Of a stretch of 35,264 bases of DNA, positions 1 through 8,423 are shown piece after piece. Made by a program: the position numbers and the translations under genes. Under the pieces are notes generated by a model. It saw only the letters and a program-made list of their open reading frames with translations, searched no databases and was not told the DNA's origin. Numbering within the stretch: position 1 is the first letter of the stretch; each line of letters begins with the position of its first letter. This DNA is from a virus: the IMG/VR virus record IMGVR_UViG_3300013131_003222, positions 1-35,264 of that record. One strand, written 5' to 3'.

Positions 1-1
1 A

Positions 2-106
2 ACTAGAATTTCTAAGATCACCAGATTAAAAACTAAATCTGATCTATATGATATTCAAGTTGATGAAGTGCAGGAATATTTTGCAAATGGTATTGTATCC
101 CACAAT
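2..106 (+). other. Intein C-terminal segment in the gp46 P-loop
   Basis: The last 35 residues of an intein are visible. They contain a block F-like stretch (YDIQVDEVQEYFANGIV) and the terminal block G residues HN, followed by the +1 extein residue Ser. The junction falls exactly between K and S of the expected Walker A GxxGxGK|S, since the following residues STILDA match the continuation of the SbcC/Rad50 P-loop. Whether this is a contiguous or a split intein cannot be decided, because the upstream part is missing and no in-frame ATG is seen between base 2 and the junction. Confidence 0.88.
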
Positions 107-1699
107 TCTACTATTTTAGATGCCATTTGTTTTGGACTTTTCGGTAAAGCATTTAGAAATATAAATAAGCCACAATTAGTAAATTCTATTAATCAAAAAA
201 ATTGTATTGTTGAATTAGAATTTCGTATTGGTAAAAAAGAATATAGAATAATTAGAGGACAAAGACCGGGTGTATTTGAAATATACCAAGACAATAATCT
301 ATTGAATCAGGATTCTGCAGTCAAAGATTACCAGAAATATTTTGAAGATAAGATATTAAAGTTAAACTATAAATCATTTACTCAAATTGTTATTCTTGGA
401 TCAGCATCTTTCACACCCTTTATGCAATTAGCACAAGGAACAAGACGAGAAGTAATTGAAGATATATTAGATATTCAAATATTTTCTGTCATGAATAATA
501 TTCTCAAAGTACGTTTAATTGAACTAAAAGAACAATTGCAACAAATCAATAATATTATAGAATTAGGTAAGCAGAAAGTAAAATTGCAGACTGACTATAT
601 TAAACAACTTGAAGAAGAAAAATTGAGAAGAGAAGCTGATGCACAACTCGCAATATCAGAATCACAAGCAACTATTAATACTCTACAACAAGAAGCAACG
701 CAGCTGGCTGAAAATCTCCAGACTCTCAAAGAATCAACCCAGGATGAGTCAACTGTCTCGCAAAGAAGAACTGAGCTGGTTACTTTACTTAAATCACTCA
801 ACCAGCGTATCAACTCTGCCAGGGATCAGATTACCTTCTACGAGGAACATGATAATTGTCCAACATGCGCTCAGCTACTTACTGGAGAGCTTAAGACTAC
901 AGCGATTAAGAAACACTCGCACAAAATCGAAGAAATCAATGCAGCACTTGACTCGCTTAACAACAAAATCGCAGAAGTTGAAGCAAGAATTGATGCGATA
1001 TCTGCTATCAAGAACTCAATTGCCGATATACAGGATTCAATCGTTGACACAAACAGCAAAATCATCAGCGAACAAACCTTTATCCGCAAGATACAAGCAG
1101 AAGCAGAAAGATCAGTTGATTCAGAAAACAGTCTGGTTAGTGCTAAATCAACCCTCAAGGACCTTGCCAAAGAAGTTGTATGTGCGGCAGAAAGTAAAAG
1201 TAAGCTCAAAGAGGACTCGTATTATTTTGAGGCCTGTGCTACGCTACTCAAGGATACTGGAATCAAAACTAGAATTATAAAGCAGTACCTACCTGTTATC
1301 AACAAACTGGTAAATAAGTATTTAACTGCGATGGATTTTTTTGTCTCTTTTGAATTGGATGAGGCATTCAATGAAATAATCAAGTCTAGACATAGAGATG
1401 ATTTTAGTTATGCGTCATTTAGTGAAGGGGAGAAACAACGAATAGATTTGGCATTATTATTTACATGGCGGACAATCGCTAAGATGAAAAATAGCGCTTC
1501 AACTAATTTACTTTTATTAGATGAAGTATTTGATAGTAGTTTGGATTCTAATGGTACTGACTTTGTTATGAATCTACTAAACACCCTCGGTGAAGAAACT
1601 AATGTATTTGTTATTAGTCATAAGGGGGATCAGTTAATAGATAAATTTAAGAATCAAATTAGATTTGAGAAACATCAAAATTTTAGTAGGATATCATAA
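2..1699 (+). CDS. 46: Recombination endonuclease subunit gp46 (SbcC/Rad50-like ATPase), 5' partial, carrying an intein C-terminus
   Basis: The frame is open to the left edge with no ATG before the extein. Codons 2-106 encode an intein C-terminus; the gp46 extein begins at Ser (107-109). It continues as the end of a Walker A loop (STILDA, then FGLFGKA), closely following T4 gp46. Next come a Q-loop region (LGSASFTPFM), a long coiled coil with a zinc hook CPTC (near 860-870), an ABC signature (SFSEGEKQRIDLA), Walker B (LLLLDEVFDS) and the switch histidine in VISHKG. With gp47 it forms the Mre11/Rad50-like complex that resects DNA ends for phage recombination. The N-terminal extein and the rest of the intein lie outside the window. 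Codons between about 690 and 1290 are visibly richer in G and C than the flanks. The stop overlaps the next start (TAATG). Confidence 0.95.
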   Translation, partial: TRISKITRLKTKSDLYDIQVDEVQEYFANGIVSHNSTILDAICFGLFGKAFRNINKPQLVNSINQKNCIVELEFRIGKKEYRIIRGQRPGVFEIYQDNNLLNQDSAVKDYQKYFEDKILKLNYKSFTQIVILGSASFTPFMQLAQGTRREVIEDILDIQIFSVMNNILKVRLIELKEQLQQINNIIELGKQKVKLQTDYIKQLEEEKLRREADAQLAISESQATINTLQQEATQLAENLQTLKESTQDESTVSQRRTELVTLLKSLNQRINSARDQITFYEEHDNCPTCAQLLTGELKTTAIKKHSHKIEEINAALDSLNNKIAEVEARIDAISAIKNSIADIQDSIVDTNSKIISEQTFIRKIQAEAERSVDSENSLVSAKSTLKDLAKEVVCAAESKSKLKEDSYYFEACATLLKDTGIKTRIIKQYLPVINKLVNKYLTAMDFFVSFELDEAFNEIIKSRHRDDFSYASFSEGEKQRIDLALLFTWRTIAKMKNSASTNLLLLDEVFDSSLDSNGTDFVMNLLNTLGEETNVFVISHKGDQLIDKFKNQIRFEKHQNFSRIS

Positions 1700-2271
1700 T
1701 GTTAATTCGTAAAGATCAAATTAATCTTGTATCTGTTTCTAATCCTATACTTCATAGCAAACCTGATCTATATGATTTTAAAGATAACGATGGAGAATTT
1801 TTTGCTAATATTCTTTTTTCTAAGATGAAAGAATTGGGCGGAGTAGGTTTGTCTGCTAATCAAGTAGGAGTTAATGCTAGAGTTTTTGTAATGGGTCTAG
1901 ATGATGTTACTCGTATTAATGTGTTTAATCCTGAGATATTAGAATATTTAGGGGATGAGGTAGTATTAAATGAAGGTTGTTTGTCTTATCCTGGATTATT
2001 CATGCACATCAAAAGACCGCAGGGAGTTAAAGTAAAGTATCAAGACCAAAATGGTGAACATTGTGAGACAGTTCTTTCGGGACTTACTGCTAGAATATTC
2101 CTTCATGAATATGATCATATGATGGGAATAGATTTTACGTCAAGAGTGTCTAAATTAAAATTAGAGTTAGCCAAAAAGAAGTATTTGAACAAACGCAAAA
2201 AAGTAATCAGAAAACACGCAATTAATACCCTGGTCAAAGCATTGCAGGAAACTAAAGATTTGGATCAGTAA
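1699..2271 (+). CDS. def: Peptide deformylase
   Basis: This 190-residue protein has all three deformylase motifs: GVGLSANQ (residues 48-55), EGCLS (92-96) and HEYDH (136-140). Together these supply the Cys and two His metal ligands and the catalytic Glu. It removes the formyl group from the N-terminal Met of new proteins in the cytoplasm. Phage-encoded deformylases are known from aquatic T4-like phages, where faster processing of phage proteins is the usual explanation. The C-terminal tail after residue 150 is rich in Lys and probably helical. The start overlaps the gp46 stop by one base, so the two are probably co-translated. A promoter for the next gene lies just past its stop. Confidence 0.95.
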   Translation: MLIRKDQINLVSVSNPILHSKPDLYDFKDNDGEFFANILFSKMKELGGVGLSANQVGVNARVFVMGLDDVTRINVFNPEILEYLGDEVVLNEGCLSYPGLFMHIKRPQGVKVKYQDQNGEHCETVLSGLTARIFLHEYDHMMGIDFTSRVSKLKLELAKKKYLNKRKKVIRKHAINTLVKALQETKDLDQ

Positions 2272-2310
2272 GTCATTGATTTTAAAAGGCGAAAAAACCA
2301 GTATTTTTGC

Positions 2311-2339
2311 TTGACTCTCTTTACTTTTCTATATATAAT
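2311..2339 (+). promoter_or_regulatory. Sigma70-type promoter upstream of the zincin/VWA gene
   Basis: TTGACT (2311-2316) and TATAAT (2334-2339) are separated by exactly 17 bases. The start at 2362 follows with a GAGGAG Shine-Dalgarno sequence. The same architecture recurs before the AAA+ gene, gp43 and uvsX. Confidence 0.85.
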
Positions 2340-2361
2340 AAGGATATAGTGAGGAGAGTGT

Positions 2362-4545
2362 ATGTCTTTATCTAATTTGACCAATTCAAAATCCGTATTA
2401 GCCAAACTTTTGGCTCAGGAAAACATCACCGTAGAACACAGCAAAATTCCAACAGCTGCGTTTGACCCCAAAAACAGAACATTATATCTTCCAGTATGGA
2501 AGAACATGAGTTCTGAACTCTATGATCTTTTAGTAGGTCATGAGGTTGGCCATGCTTGGGAAACTCCCCCGGAGGGATGGCACACTGCTATTGAAGAAAA
2601 GGGCAAAGGGTTCAAGTCTTTTCTCAATGTAGTAGAAGATGCTCGCATAGAAAAGAAAATTAAACTGAGATATCCAGGATTACGTGGTCCTATGTACAAA
2701 GGATATCAACAATTATTTGAACAAGACTTTTTTGGCACTAATACTAAACCTATTGCTGCCTATAATTTGATTGATCGTCTAAATTTACACTTTAAAATTG
2801 GTTCATTATTAAATGTTCCTTTTCAGGAAAAAGAAAAACATTTTGTGAATCGAATGGAGCATCTATCCTCATGGGAAGATGTATATGAATTAGCATCAGA
2901 ATTGTATCAATACCAAAAAGAAAACCCCACCACATCTTTAGATGAATTTGAAGATGCGTTTGATAAAGATGCTGACGAGGGTGATTGGCATAGTGATTAT
3001 GAAAACTATGATGACAATGATGAATTTTCTGATGATTTAAATGAAAGATTGACTAAATCCTCGCGTGGAGGCAACAATGATCCTTTTTCCGAGACTGATG
3101 AAAAATTCAGAGAAAAAGAAAAGACATTATTGGATGAATCATCCTATCCATTTGTCTATGCTAATTTACCGAGAATAGATATTACAAAATTTGTGGTAGA
3201 CTATAAAACATTATATAGTATTGTAAAGTTTACTAGAATAGATGGATATGAGGATTATATTAAAGAATGCCTAAGTTCCAAAAGTTTAGAAAAGGCATAC
3301 TTAGAAGAAGCTGATGTATTCAATCGTAATACTATTCTTAATGATTACAAAGAAAAGAACATGAAATTCATCATGTACTTGGTAAAAGAATTTGAACTAA
3401 AACGAAATGCTGCTCAATATGCTAGGGCAAGTGTATCTAAAACAGGTGAACTAGATGTTGAAAAGGTATGGGCATATAAATTAAAGGATGATCTTTTCAA
3501 ACGTGTTACGAAAATTCCACATGGCAAGAATCATGCGATGGTAATGTTTGTAGATTGGTCAGGTTCAATGGTTGAAAATTTAGATAATACCATTGAGCAA
3601 ACTTTAGTTCTTACTGATTTTTGTAGGAAAGTCGGTATTCCATTTGAGGTACTAGCATTTTCGGACACTCAAACAGGATTCGAAGCATTCTTTGGATTTA
3701 GATATAATGAAAAACAAAGATATGACCTTAATCCTGGTGATCTTTACTATTACAATTCTTGTTTTAAATTATTAAACTTAATTTCATCTAGAATGAGTAA
3801 AAATGAATACCGAAATGCCCAAATTAGATTGTTGCAAATAGGTAAGGCATATGAACGTGTTAGTGGTGAATGTGATTATAACAAAAGACTTGCTATGAAC
3901 TTTAGGAGTCATGTTATTCCTGGGGCATTGAGTTTAGGTGGTACTCCGTTGGATGAAGCAATCGTCGTTGCGAATCAGTACATTGATACTTATAAAAAAA
4001 TAAACAAGATTGATGTTATGAATACGATCTTTTTAACTGATGGTGAAGGTTCTGATTCTAATTTTATCACTGCAGAGAATGGATCTCCTATACATGTCAG
4101 ACATAAAACTAAAAATAATAGACATAATTTTGTTTTAACTGATAAAGAATCTGGAATTTCGGTATCAGCTAAACCTGGAGAAAAAATTACTAGTGCTTTG
4201 TTGAGAATGTTAAAAGCAAAAACTGATACAAATCTTGTAGGATATTTTATTTCAAATAGAAATATTAAAACTACGGTTATCAATCTTTGTAATGAATATG
4301 GTACCTTTGTACCACACGACACTATTCAAGAAAACATTCGTAAAAATAAATTTTTTGATCTTGGCGGAATTGGGTATGATAGTTATTTTGTTATTCAGGG
4401 TAAAGATTTAGAAATTGTCGGAGATCAATTAGAAGTAGATGCCAATGCTGCGAAACGAGAAGTGATGAAAGCATTCATTAAGAATCAAAAACGTAAATTG
4501 ATTAACCGTGTACTTTTGAACAAATTTATAGAAAGAATTGCTTGA
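2362..4545 (+). CDS. VWA-domain protein with N-terminal HExxH (zincin-like) motif, CobT-like
   Basis: This 727-residue protein has three visible parts. The N-terminus carries HEVGH (residues 60-64) and then VEDARIE (91-97), a pattern of zinc metallopeptidases with a downstream acidic ligand. An acidic, Asp/Glu-rich linker lies around residues 195-235. The C-terminal half has a von Willebrand A domain with a complete MIDAS: DWSGS (D398, S400, S402), the Thr in GGTPLDEA and the Asp in FLTDGEG. The next gene encodes a MoxR/CobS-like AAA+ ATPase, the classic partner of CobT-type VWA proteins. A metal- or protein-remodelling role for the pair is inferred. A true cobaltochelatase role is unlikely to follow from homology alone, as no CobN is seen. 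The gene has its own promoter and a strong SD. Confidence 0.8.
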   Translation: MSLSNLTNSKSVLAKLLAQENITVEHSKIPTAAFDPKNRTLYLPVWKNMSSELYDLLVGHEVGHAWETPPEGWHTAIEEKGKGFKSFLNVVEDARIEKKIKLRYPGLRGPMYKGYQQLFEQDFFGTNTKPIAAYNLIDRLNLHFKIGSLLNVPFQEKEKHFVNRMEHLSSWEDVYELASELYQYQKENPTTSLDEFEDAFDKDADEGDWHSDYENYDDNDEFSDDLNERLTKSSRGGNNDPFSETDEKFREKEKTLLDESSYPFVYANLPRIDITKFVVDYKTLYSIVKFTRIDGYEDYIKECLSSKSLEKAYLEEADVFNRNTILNDYKEKNMKFIMYLVKEFELKRNAAQYARASVSKTGELDVEKVWAYKLKDDLFKRVTKIPHGKNHAMVMFVDWSGSMVENLDNTIEQTLVLTDFCRKVGIPFEVLAFSDTQTGFEAFFGFRYNEKQRYDLNPGDLYYYNSCFKLLNLISSRMSKNEYRNAQIRLLQIGKAYERVSGECDYNKRLAMNFRSHVIPGALSLGGTPLDEAIVVANQYIDTYKKINKIDVMNTIFLTDGEGSDSNFITAENGSPIHVRHKTKNNRHNFVLTDKESGISVSAKPGEKITSALLRMLKAKTDTNLVGYFISNRNIKTTVINLCNEYGTFVPHDTIQENIRKNKFFDLGGIGYDSYFVIQGKDLEIVGDQLEVDANAAKREVMKAFIKNQKRKLINRVLLNKFIERIA

Positions 4546-4570
4546 CATTGTATACTTTTGAACATATAAT
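4542..4570 (+). promoter_or_regulatory. Consensus sigma70 promoter upstream of the AAA+ gene
   Basis: TTGACA (4542-4547) overlaps the stop codon of the VWA gene. After 17 bases comes TATAAT (4565-4570). SD GAGGAG (4584-4589) precedes the ATG at 4600. This is a perfect match to both hexamers with ideal spacing. Confidence 0.9.
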
Positions 4571-4599
4571 AATGTTATTACCTGAGGAGTAATTTTATA

Positions 4600-5775
4600 A
4601 TGAAATTGACTGAATTAGATAAACGAAAAATACTTAGTAAATTTGCTGAACAATTTGGCAGCACTGTTTCTCGTAAAACACTAATAAATTATTGCAAAAA
4701 TAATGACATTACTGTTCCAAATTGGTTGATAAATGGCATTCAATATAGATTAGAGCGAGGATTAATTAATCTATTCTCTCCATCTGATACCGTAGGACAA
4801 ACTGATATGACACCAAATTTAGATATGATTCCTGCAATGCAAGCACAAGTTGTACCGATTAAACAGAAAAAAATGGTGCAAGAAATTGATAACTTGGTTC
4901 CACTGCGAGATGATACATACGTCCCATTTGGATTCTATCGTGATCTAGAGCAAATTGTAAAATCCAAAGCATTTTATCCATTGTTCATTACTGGTTTAAC
5001 CGGTAATGGTAAGACTACTATGGTAGAACAAGTATGTGCTAAGTTAAAGCGCGAATGTATTCGTGTCAATATTAGTATTGAAACTGATGAAGATGACCTT
5101 GTAGGTGGTAACACTTTAGTTGATGGTAATGTAATGTTTCGTGAAGGTCCAGTAATTACTGCAATGCGTCGCGGAGCAGTGTTACTTATTGATGAGATTG
5201 ACCGTGGTAGTAATAAATTGATGTGTATGCAAGGTATTCTTGAAGGCAAACCTTTCTTTATTAAGAAAACAGGCGAGGTAATTTATCCGACCGCGGGATT
5301 TAACATTATTGCAACTGCTAATACTAAAGGTCGAGGTACAGATGATGGCAAATATATTGCAGCTCAGATTTTAGACGAGGCATTTCTTGAGCGTTTTCCG
5401 ATTACTGTAGAACAAGAATATCCGTCGACTACTATTGAACGCAAGATTATTATCAATAATATGAAAATGCTAGAGTGCACTGACGAAGATTTCGCGGATA
5501 AATTAGTAGCTTGGGCTGAGATTATTCGTAAGACATATACCGAAGGTGCAATTGACGAATTGATTTCTACTCGACGCCTAGTTCATATTGTAAAGGCTTT
5601 CTCAGTGTTTAACGATCGCCAAAAAGCTATTGAACTTTGCATTAATCGTTTTGATGCAGATACGAAAACGGCATTTACAGATTTGTATAGTAAGATTGAC
5701 TACAAAGATGAACCAACTGATAATACAAATGTATCAGTTCCAGAACCTCGTGTAGATGAAGAGATTCCATTCTAA
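4600..5775 (+). CDS. MoxR/CobS-like AAA+ ATPase
   Basis: This 391-residue protein has Walker A GLTGNGKT (residues 132-139), Walker B LLIDEID and a sensor-1 Asn in IIATANTKGRG. It belongs to the MoxR/CobS group of AAA+ proteins, which act as chaperones or metal-chelatase motors with VWA partners. The immediately upstream gene is such a partner. The first about 100 residues lack a recognised domain but look like a small helical region (LTELDKRKILSKFAEQFG). Many T4-like aquatic phages carry a gene annotated cobS that resembles this one. Its true substrate is unknown. The last base of its stop is the first base of the next start (TAATG). Confidence 0.85.
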   Translation: MKLTELDKRKILSKFAEQFGSTVSRKTLINYCKNNDITVPNWLINGIQYRLERGLINLFSPSDTVGQTDMTPNLDMIPAMQAQVVPIKQKKMVQEIDNLVPLRDDTYVPFGFYRDLEQIVKSKAFYPLFITGLTGNGKTTMVEQVCAKLKRECIRVNISIETDEDDLVGGNTLVDGNVMFREGPVITAMRRGAVLLIDEIDRGSNKLMCMQGILEGKPFFIKKTGEVIYPTAGFNIIATANTKGRGTDDGKYIAAQILDEAFLERFPITVEQEYPSTTIERKIIINNMKMLECTDEDFADKLVAWAEIIRKTYTEGAIDELISTRRLVHIVKAFSVFNDRQKAIELCINRFDADTKTAFTDLYSKIDYKDEPTDNTNVSVPEPRVDEEIPF

Positions 5776-6413
5776 TGTTTGATCCTAACAATTTAAATAT
5801 AAAAACCAACGCCCAGTTATCTCAAGATCTCTGGGTGTTATATGAATCTAAATTTAAACGTAATGGGTATTTTGTTGATTTCGGTGCCACTGATGGAAAA
5901 GAAATTAATAATACATATTTACTAGAAAATGAATATAATTGGACAGGCATAGTTTGTGAACCTAATCCCGAATATCATTCTAAAATTATTAGTAATAGAA
6001 AATGTCATGTTGATTTAAATTGTGTATATTCCGTTTCTAATAGAAAGATAAAATTCCTTTGTGTTAATGACGCAGTGGATTTATCCACTATCGGAGAATA
6101 TGCAGGATTAGATGAACATGCAAGTGCAAGACAAAATAACAAAGTTATAGATGTCAACACCATTAGTCTTAATGATCTATTAGAAAAATACAATGCACCT
6201 AGTAACATAGATTACCTCAGTATTGATACTGAAGGAAGTGAATATGATATTCTTAAGGAATTTAATTTTGAAAAATATACTATAGATATGATTACTGTTG
6301 AACACAATTATACTTTCAATCGTGAAAAGATTTTTAAATTACTAACAAGTAAAGGATTCACTCGAGTATATCAAAACTATAGTAAATGGGATGATTGGTA
6401 TAAAAAAGGATAA
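5775..6413 (+). CDS. FkbM-family methyltransferase
   Basis: This 212-residue protein has the FkbM hallmarks: a SAM-binding VDFGATDG (residues 34-41), the acidic CEPNP (61-65), and the C-terminal motif LSIDTEGSEYDIL. These enzymes O-methylate sugars or other small hydroxylated substrates. It opens a run of overlapping genes for sugar synthesis, transfer and methylation, so a glycan substrate is likely. TAATG coupling to the AAA+ gene places it in the same transcript. Confidence 0.88.
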   Translation: MFDPNNLNIKTNAQLSQDLWVLYESKFKRNGYFVDFGATDGKEINNTYLLENEYNWTGIVCEPNPEYHSKIISNRKCHVDLNCVYSVSNRKIKFLCVNDAVDLSTIGEYAGLDEHASARQNNKVIDVNTISLNDLLEKYNAPSNIDYLSIDTEGSEYDILKEFNFEKYTIDMITVEHNYTFNREKIFKLLTSKGFTRVYQNYSKWDDWYKKG

Positions 6414-6416
6414 AAA

Positions 6417-6965
6417 ATGATAATAGACATAGGTTCGGGGCCATGGCCTAAACAAGATGCAGATATATTAATGGATTTACATAATTGGCCAGGAGTCAAT
6501 TGTTTACATGATTTATTGGAAACCCCATATCCATTTAACGATTCAACTTTTGATAAAGCATATATGGGAGATGTATTAGAACATATATTTATTTTTGATG
6601 TTGATCGTGTTTTGCGTGAAGTCAATAGAATTTTAAAAATTGATGCAATACTTGAAGTAACAGTTCCCGATGTTAAATGGATCGCAGAAAGAATTTATTT
6701 AAATGATTGGAAAGATAAAGCAAATGTTGGATGGTTAAATCCAACAAATGATTCTTGGAAAAATGCAATGAGATGTTTGTTTGGAGGATTTCACGATGCT
6801 AATGAATATATGCTTAGGGGCATGGGACATGTAAATGGATTTGATTATGATTCATTATCCAATCTTTTAACTAAGAATGGATTTAAAAATATAAAAAGAG
6901 TTCCTGATTTTAGAAATCCTGAACCAGCAAGAGGTGCTATTCTTAAAATTATATGTACAAAATAA
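6417..6965 (+). CDS. Class I SAM-dependent methyltransferase
   Basis: This 182-residue protein starts directly with the SAM-binding motif DIGSGPWP. Post-motif features typical of Methyltransf_11-like enzymes follow: DLLETPYPFNDSTFD, then DVLEHI, then VLREVNRILK and LEVTVPDV. It is shorter than usual but all core strands are recognisable. It lies three bases after the fkbM-like gene. The substrate is unknown; the context suggests a nucleotide sugar or glycan. Confidence 0.8.
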   Translation: MIIDIGSGPWPKQDADILMDLHNWPGVNCLHDLLETPYPFNDSTFDKAYMGDVLEHIFIFDVDRVLREVNRILKIDAILEVTVPDVKWIAERIYLNDWKDKANVGWLNPTNDSWKNAMRCLFGGFHDANEYMLRGMGHVNGFDYDSLSNLLTKNGFKNIKRVPDFRNPEPARGAILKIICTK

Positions 6966-6970
6966 AAAAT

Positions 6971-7834
6971 ATGAAAGATTTACTTATTGGGTGTGTAACA
7001 AATTATAAATGGGAAGATATTCAGAATTGGGTTTTATCTTTAGATGAATCCGGATTTTCTGGGGATAAACTTATGCTCGTTTATAATGTTGGATTTGACC
7101 TTGTGGAAAAATTACAAGAGTATAATTTTGATATTATAGGATTTAAACGAGATAATGTAAATAAAAAATTTATTTACGATAAACCATTTAATATTGTAGT
7201 ATCTAGATTTTTTGATATTTGGAAAATATTAAACAAAAGAACACATTATAGGTATGTAATTACAACTGATGTTAAAGATGTTGTTTTTCAAAGTAATCCT
7301 TCTGAATGGATAGAAAATAATATTCAAAATAAAAAAATTCTAGCTTCTTCTGAAGCATTAAAATATATGCACGAGGATTGGGGAAATAATAATATGAAAC
7401 TTTCTTTTGGGGAAGTTATACACCAACGTATGTTAGAAAAAGAAATTTATAATGCTGGAGTAATTGCAGGCGAAAGTGATTATATTAGGGATTTATTTTT
7501 AAATATTGCTTTACTTTGTAAATCAGCACCATTACACGTTTATGGTGGCGGGGGCCCTGATCAATCAGCATATAATATTCTTTTGACATTAGAATCATAT
7601 ATAAATATAGTTAAATATGTTAATCATGATGATGGATGGGCATGCCAAGCTGGAACTACAGCAGATCCTCAGAAAATTAATTATTTTAGGCATAATTTGT
7701 TGTCAAGTGAACCTAAATTTAAAAATGGGAAAGTATTGACCAATAAAGATATACCATACTGTATAGTTCACCAATACAATAGAGTTCCTTTATGGAACAA
7801 ATTTTTTAATGAAAAATATGGAAAATTACAATAA
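6971..7834 (+). CDS. Putative GT-A type glycosyltransferase
   Basis: The protein is 287 residues from ATG 6971; an in-frame ATG at 6953, overlapping the previous gene, would add six. It begins MKDLLIGCVTNYKW. A central VITTDVKDVVFQ resembles the DxD-containing strand of GT-A enzymes, and YNAGVIAG is a segment often seen in such enzymes before the acceptor site. No Pfam family is assigned with confidence. The position inside the glycan island supports glycosyl transfer. It overlaps the next gene by 26 bases. Confidence 0.55.
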   Translation: MKDLLIGCVTNYKWEDIQNWVLSLDESGFSGDKLMLVYNVGFDLVEKLQEYNFDIIGFKRDNVNKKFIYDKPFNIVVSRFFDIWKILNKRTHYRYVITTDVKDVVFQSNPSEWIENNIQNKKILASSEALKYMHEDWGNNNMKLSFGEVIHQRMLEKEIYNAGVIAGESDYIRDLFLNIALLCKSAPLHVYGGGGPDQSAYNILLTLESYINIVKYVNHDDGWACQAGTTADPQKINYFRHNLLSSEPKFKNGKVLTNKDIPYCIVHQYNRVPLWNKFFNEKYGKLQ

Positions 7835-8423
7835 ACAAACACATCTTATTTCTTTTTTAAGAGATTCTAATGGCATATGGAATCCACCATATGTGTCTGC
7901 GCCTGGATTAATAGAAGTATTTAAAAATCATTTTAATGGCACTCCGATTAAAGGCATTGAAATAGGGGTAGCAAATGCCTGGAATATGGTATATTTTTTA
8001 GATAATATTCCTAATTTACATATTACAGGTATAGATCCATTTCTTCCTTACATGGACTGGGTAGGTATGATAGATGAAAAAACTATTACTGCTCAATATG
8101 AAGTAGCAATGGATAACTTATCAAAATATATTTCAGATAATCGTGCATTATTTTACAGAGAAAAATGTGAAGATATAAAAAACAATTTTTTAGATTTAGA
8201 TTATGATTACATTTTTATTGATGGCGATCATTCGTATGAAGCAGTAGCTAGAGATTTAAAAAATTATTATAGTAAAGTTAAACCTGGAGGAATAATTTCT
8301 GGACACGATTATCATCTTTTAGATGTTCAAAGAGCTGTGTCGGAATTTAGGCAAACTTTTTCTGGTAAAAATATTCCTCCATTAAATTTCACAACTAACA
8401 GTGTTTGGTTTTGGAAAAAATGA
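7809..8423 (+). CDS. Class I SAM-dependent methyltransferase (Methyltransf_24-like)
   Basis: This 204-residue protein has motif I as GIEIGVANAWN, motif II around TGIDPFLP, and DYIFIDGDHSYEAVARDL followed by KPGGIISGHDY. The IDGDHSYE...KPGG pattern is typical of the Methyltransf_24 group acting on sugars and secondary metabolites. It overlaps the genes on both sides, with the ATGA overlap at its end. Confidence 0.85.
   Translation: MKNMENYNKQTHLISFLRDSNGIWNPPYVSAPGLIEVFKNHFNGTPIKGIEIGVANAWNMVYFLDNIPNLHITGIDPFLPYMDWVGMIDEKTITAQYEVAMDNLSKYISDNRALFYREKCEDIKNNFLDLDYDYIFIDGDHSYEAVARDLKNYYSKVKPGGIISGHDYHLLDVQRAVSEFRQTFSGKNIPPLNFTTNSVWFWKK

Noticed and set aside
639-1280. A 213-codon open frame inside gp46, and opposite-strand frames at 595-813 and 871-1209
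   Set aside because: They lie entirely within the well-supported gp46 coding sequence and have no motifs or start signals; they are by-products of the GC-richer coiled-coil codons.
2362-5775. Cobalamin biosynthesis (CobS/CobT cobaltochelatase) as the function of the AAA+/VWA pair
   Set aside because: No CobN or other cobalamin gene is present, and the VWA protein has an HExxH region at its N-terminus; the family resemblance alone does not support the pathway.
7600-7607. TATAAATA late-promoter octamer within a glycosyltransferase gene
   Set aside because: It is inside coding sequence with no gene start at a suitable distance; AT-rich DNA yields such octamers by chance.
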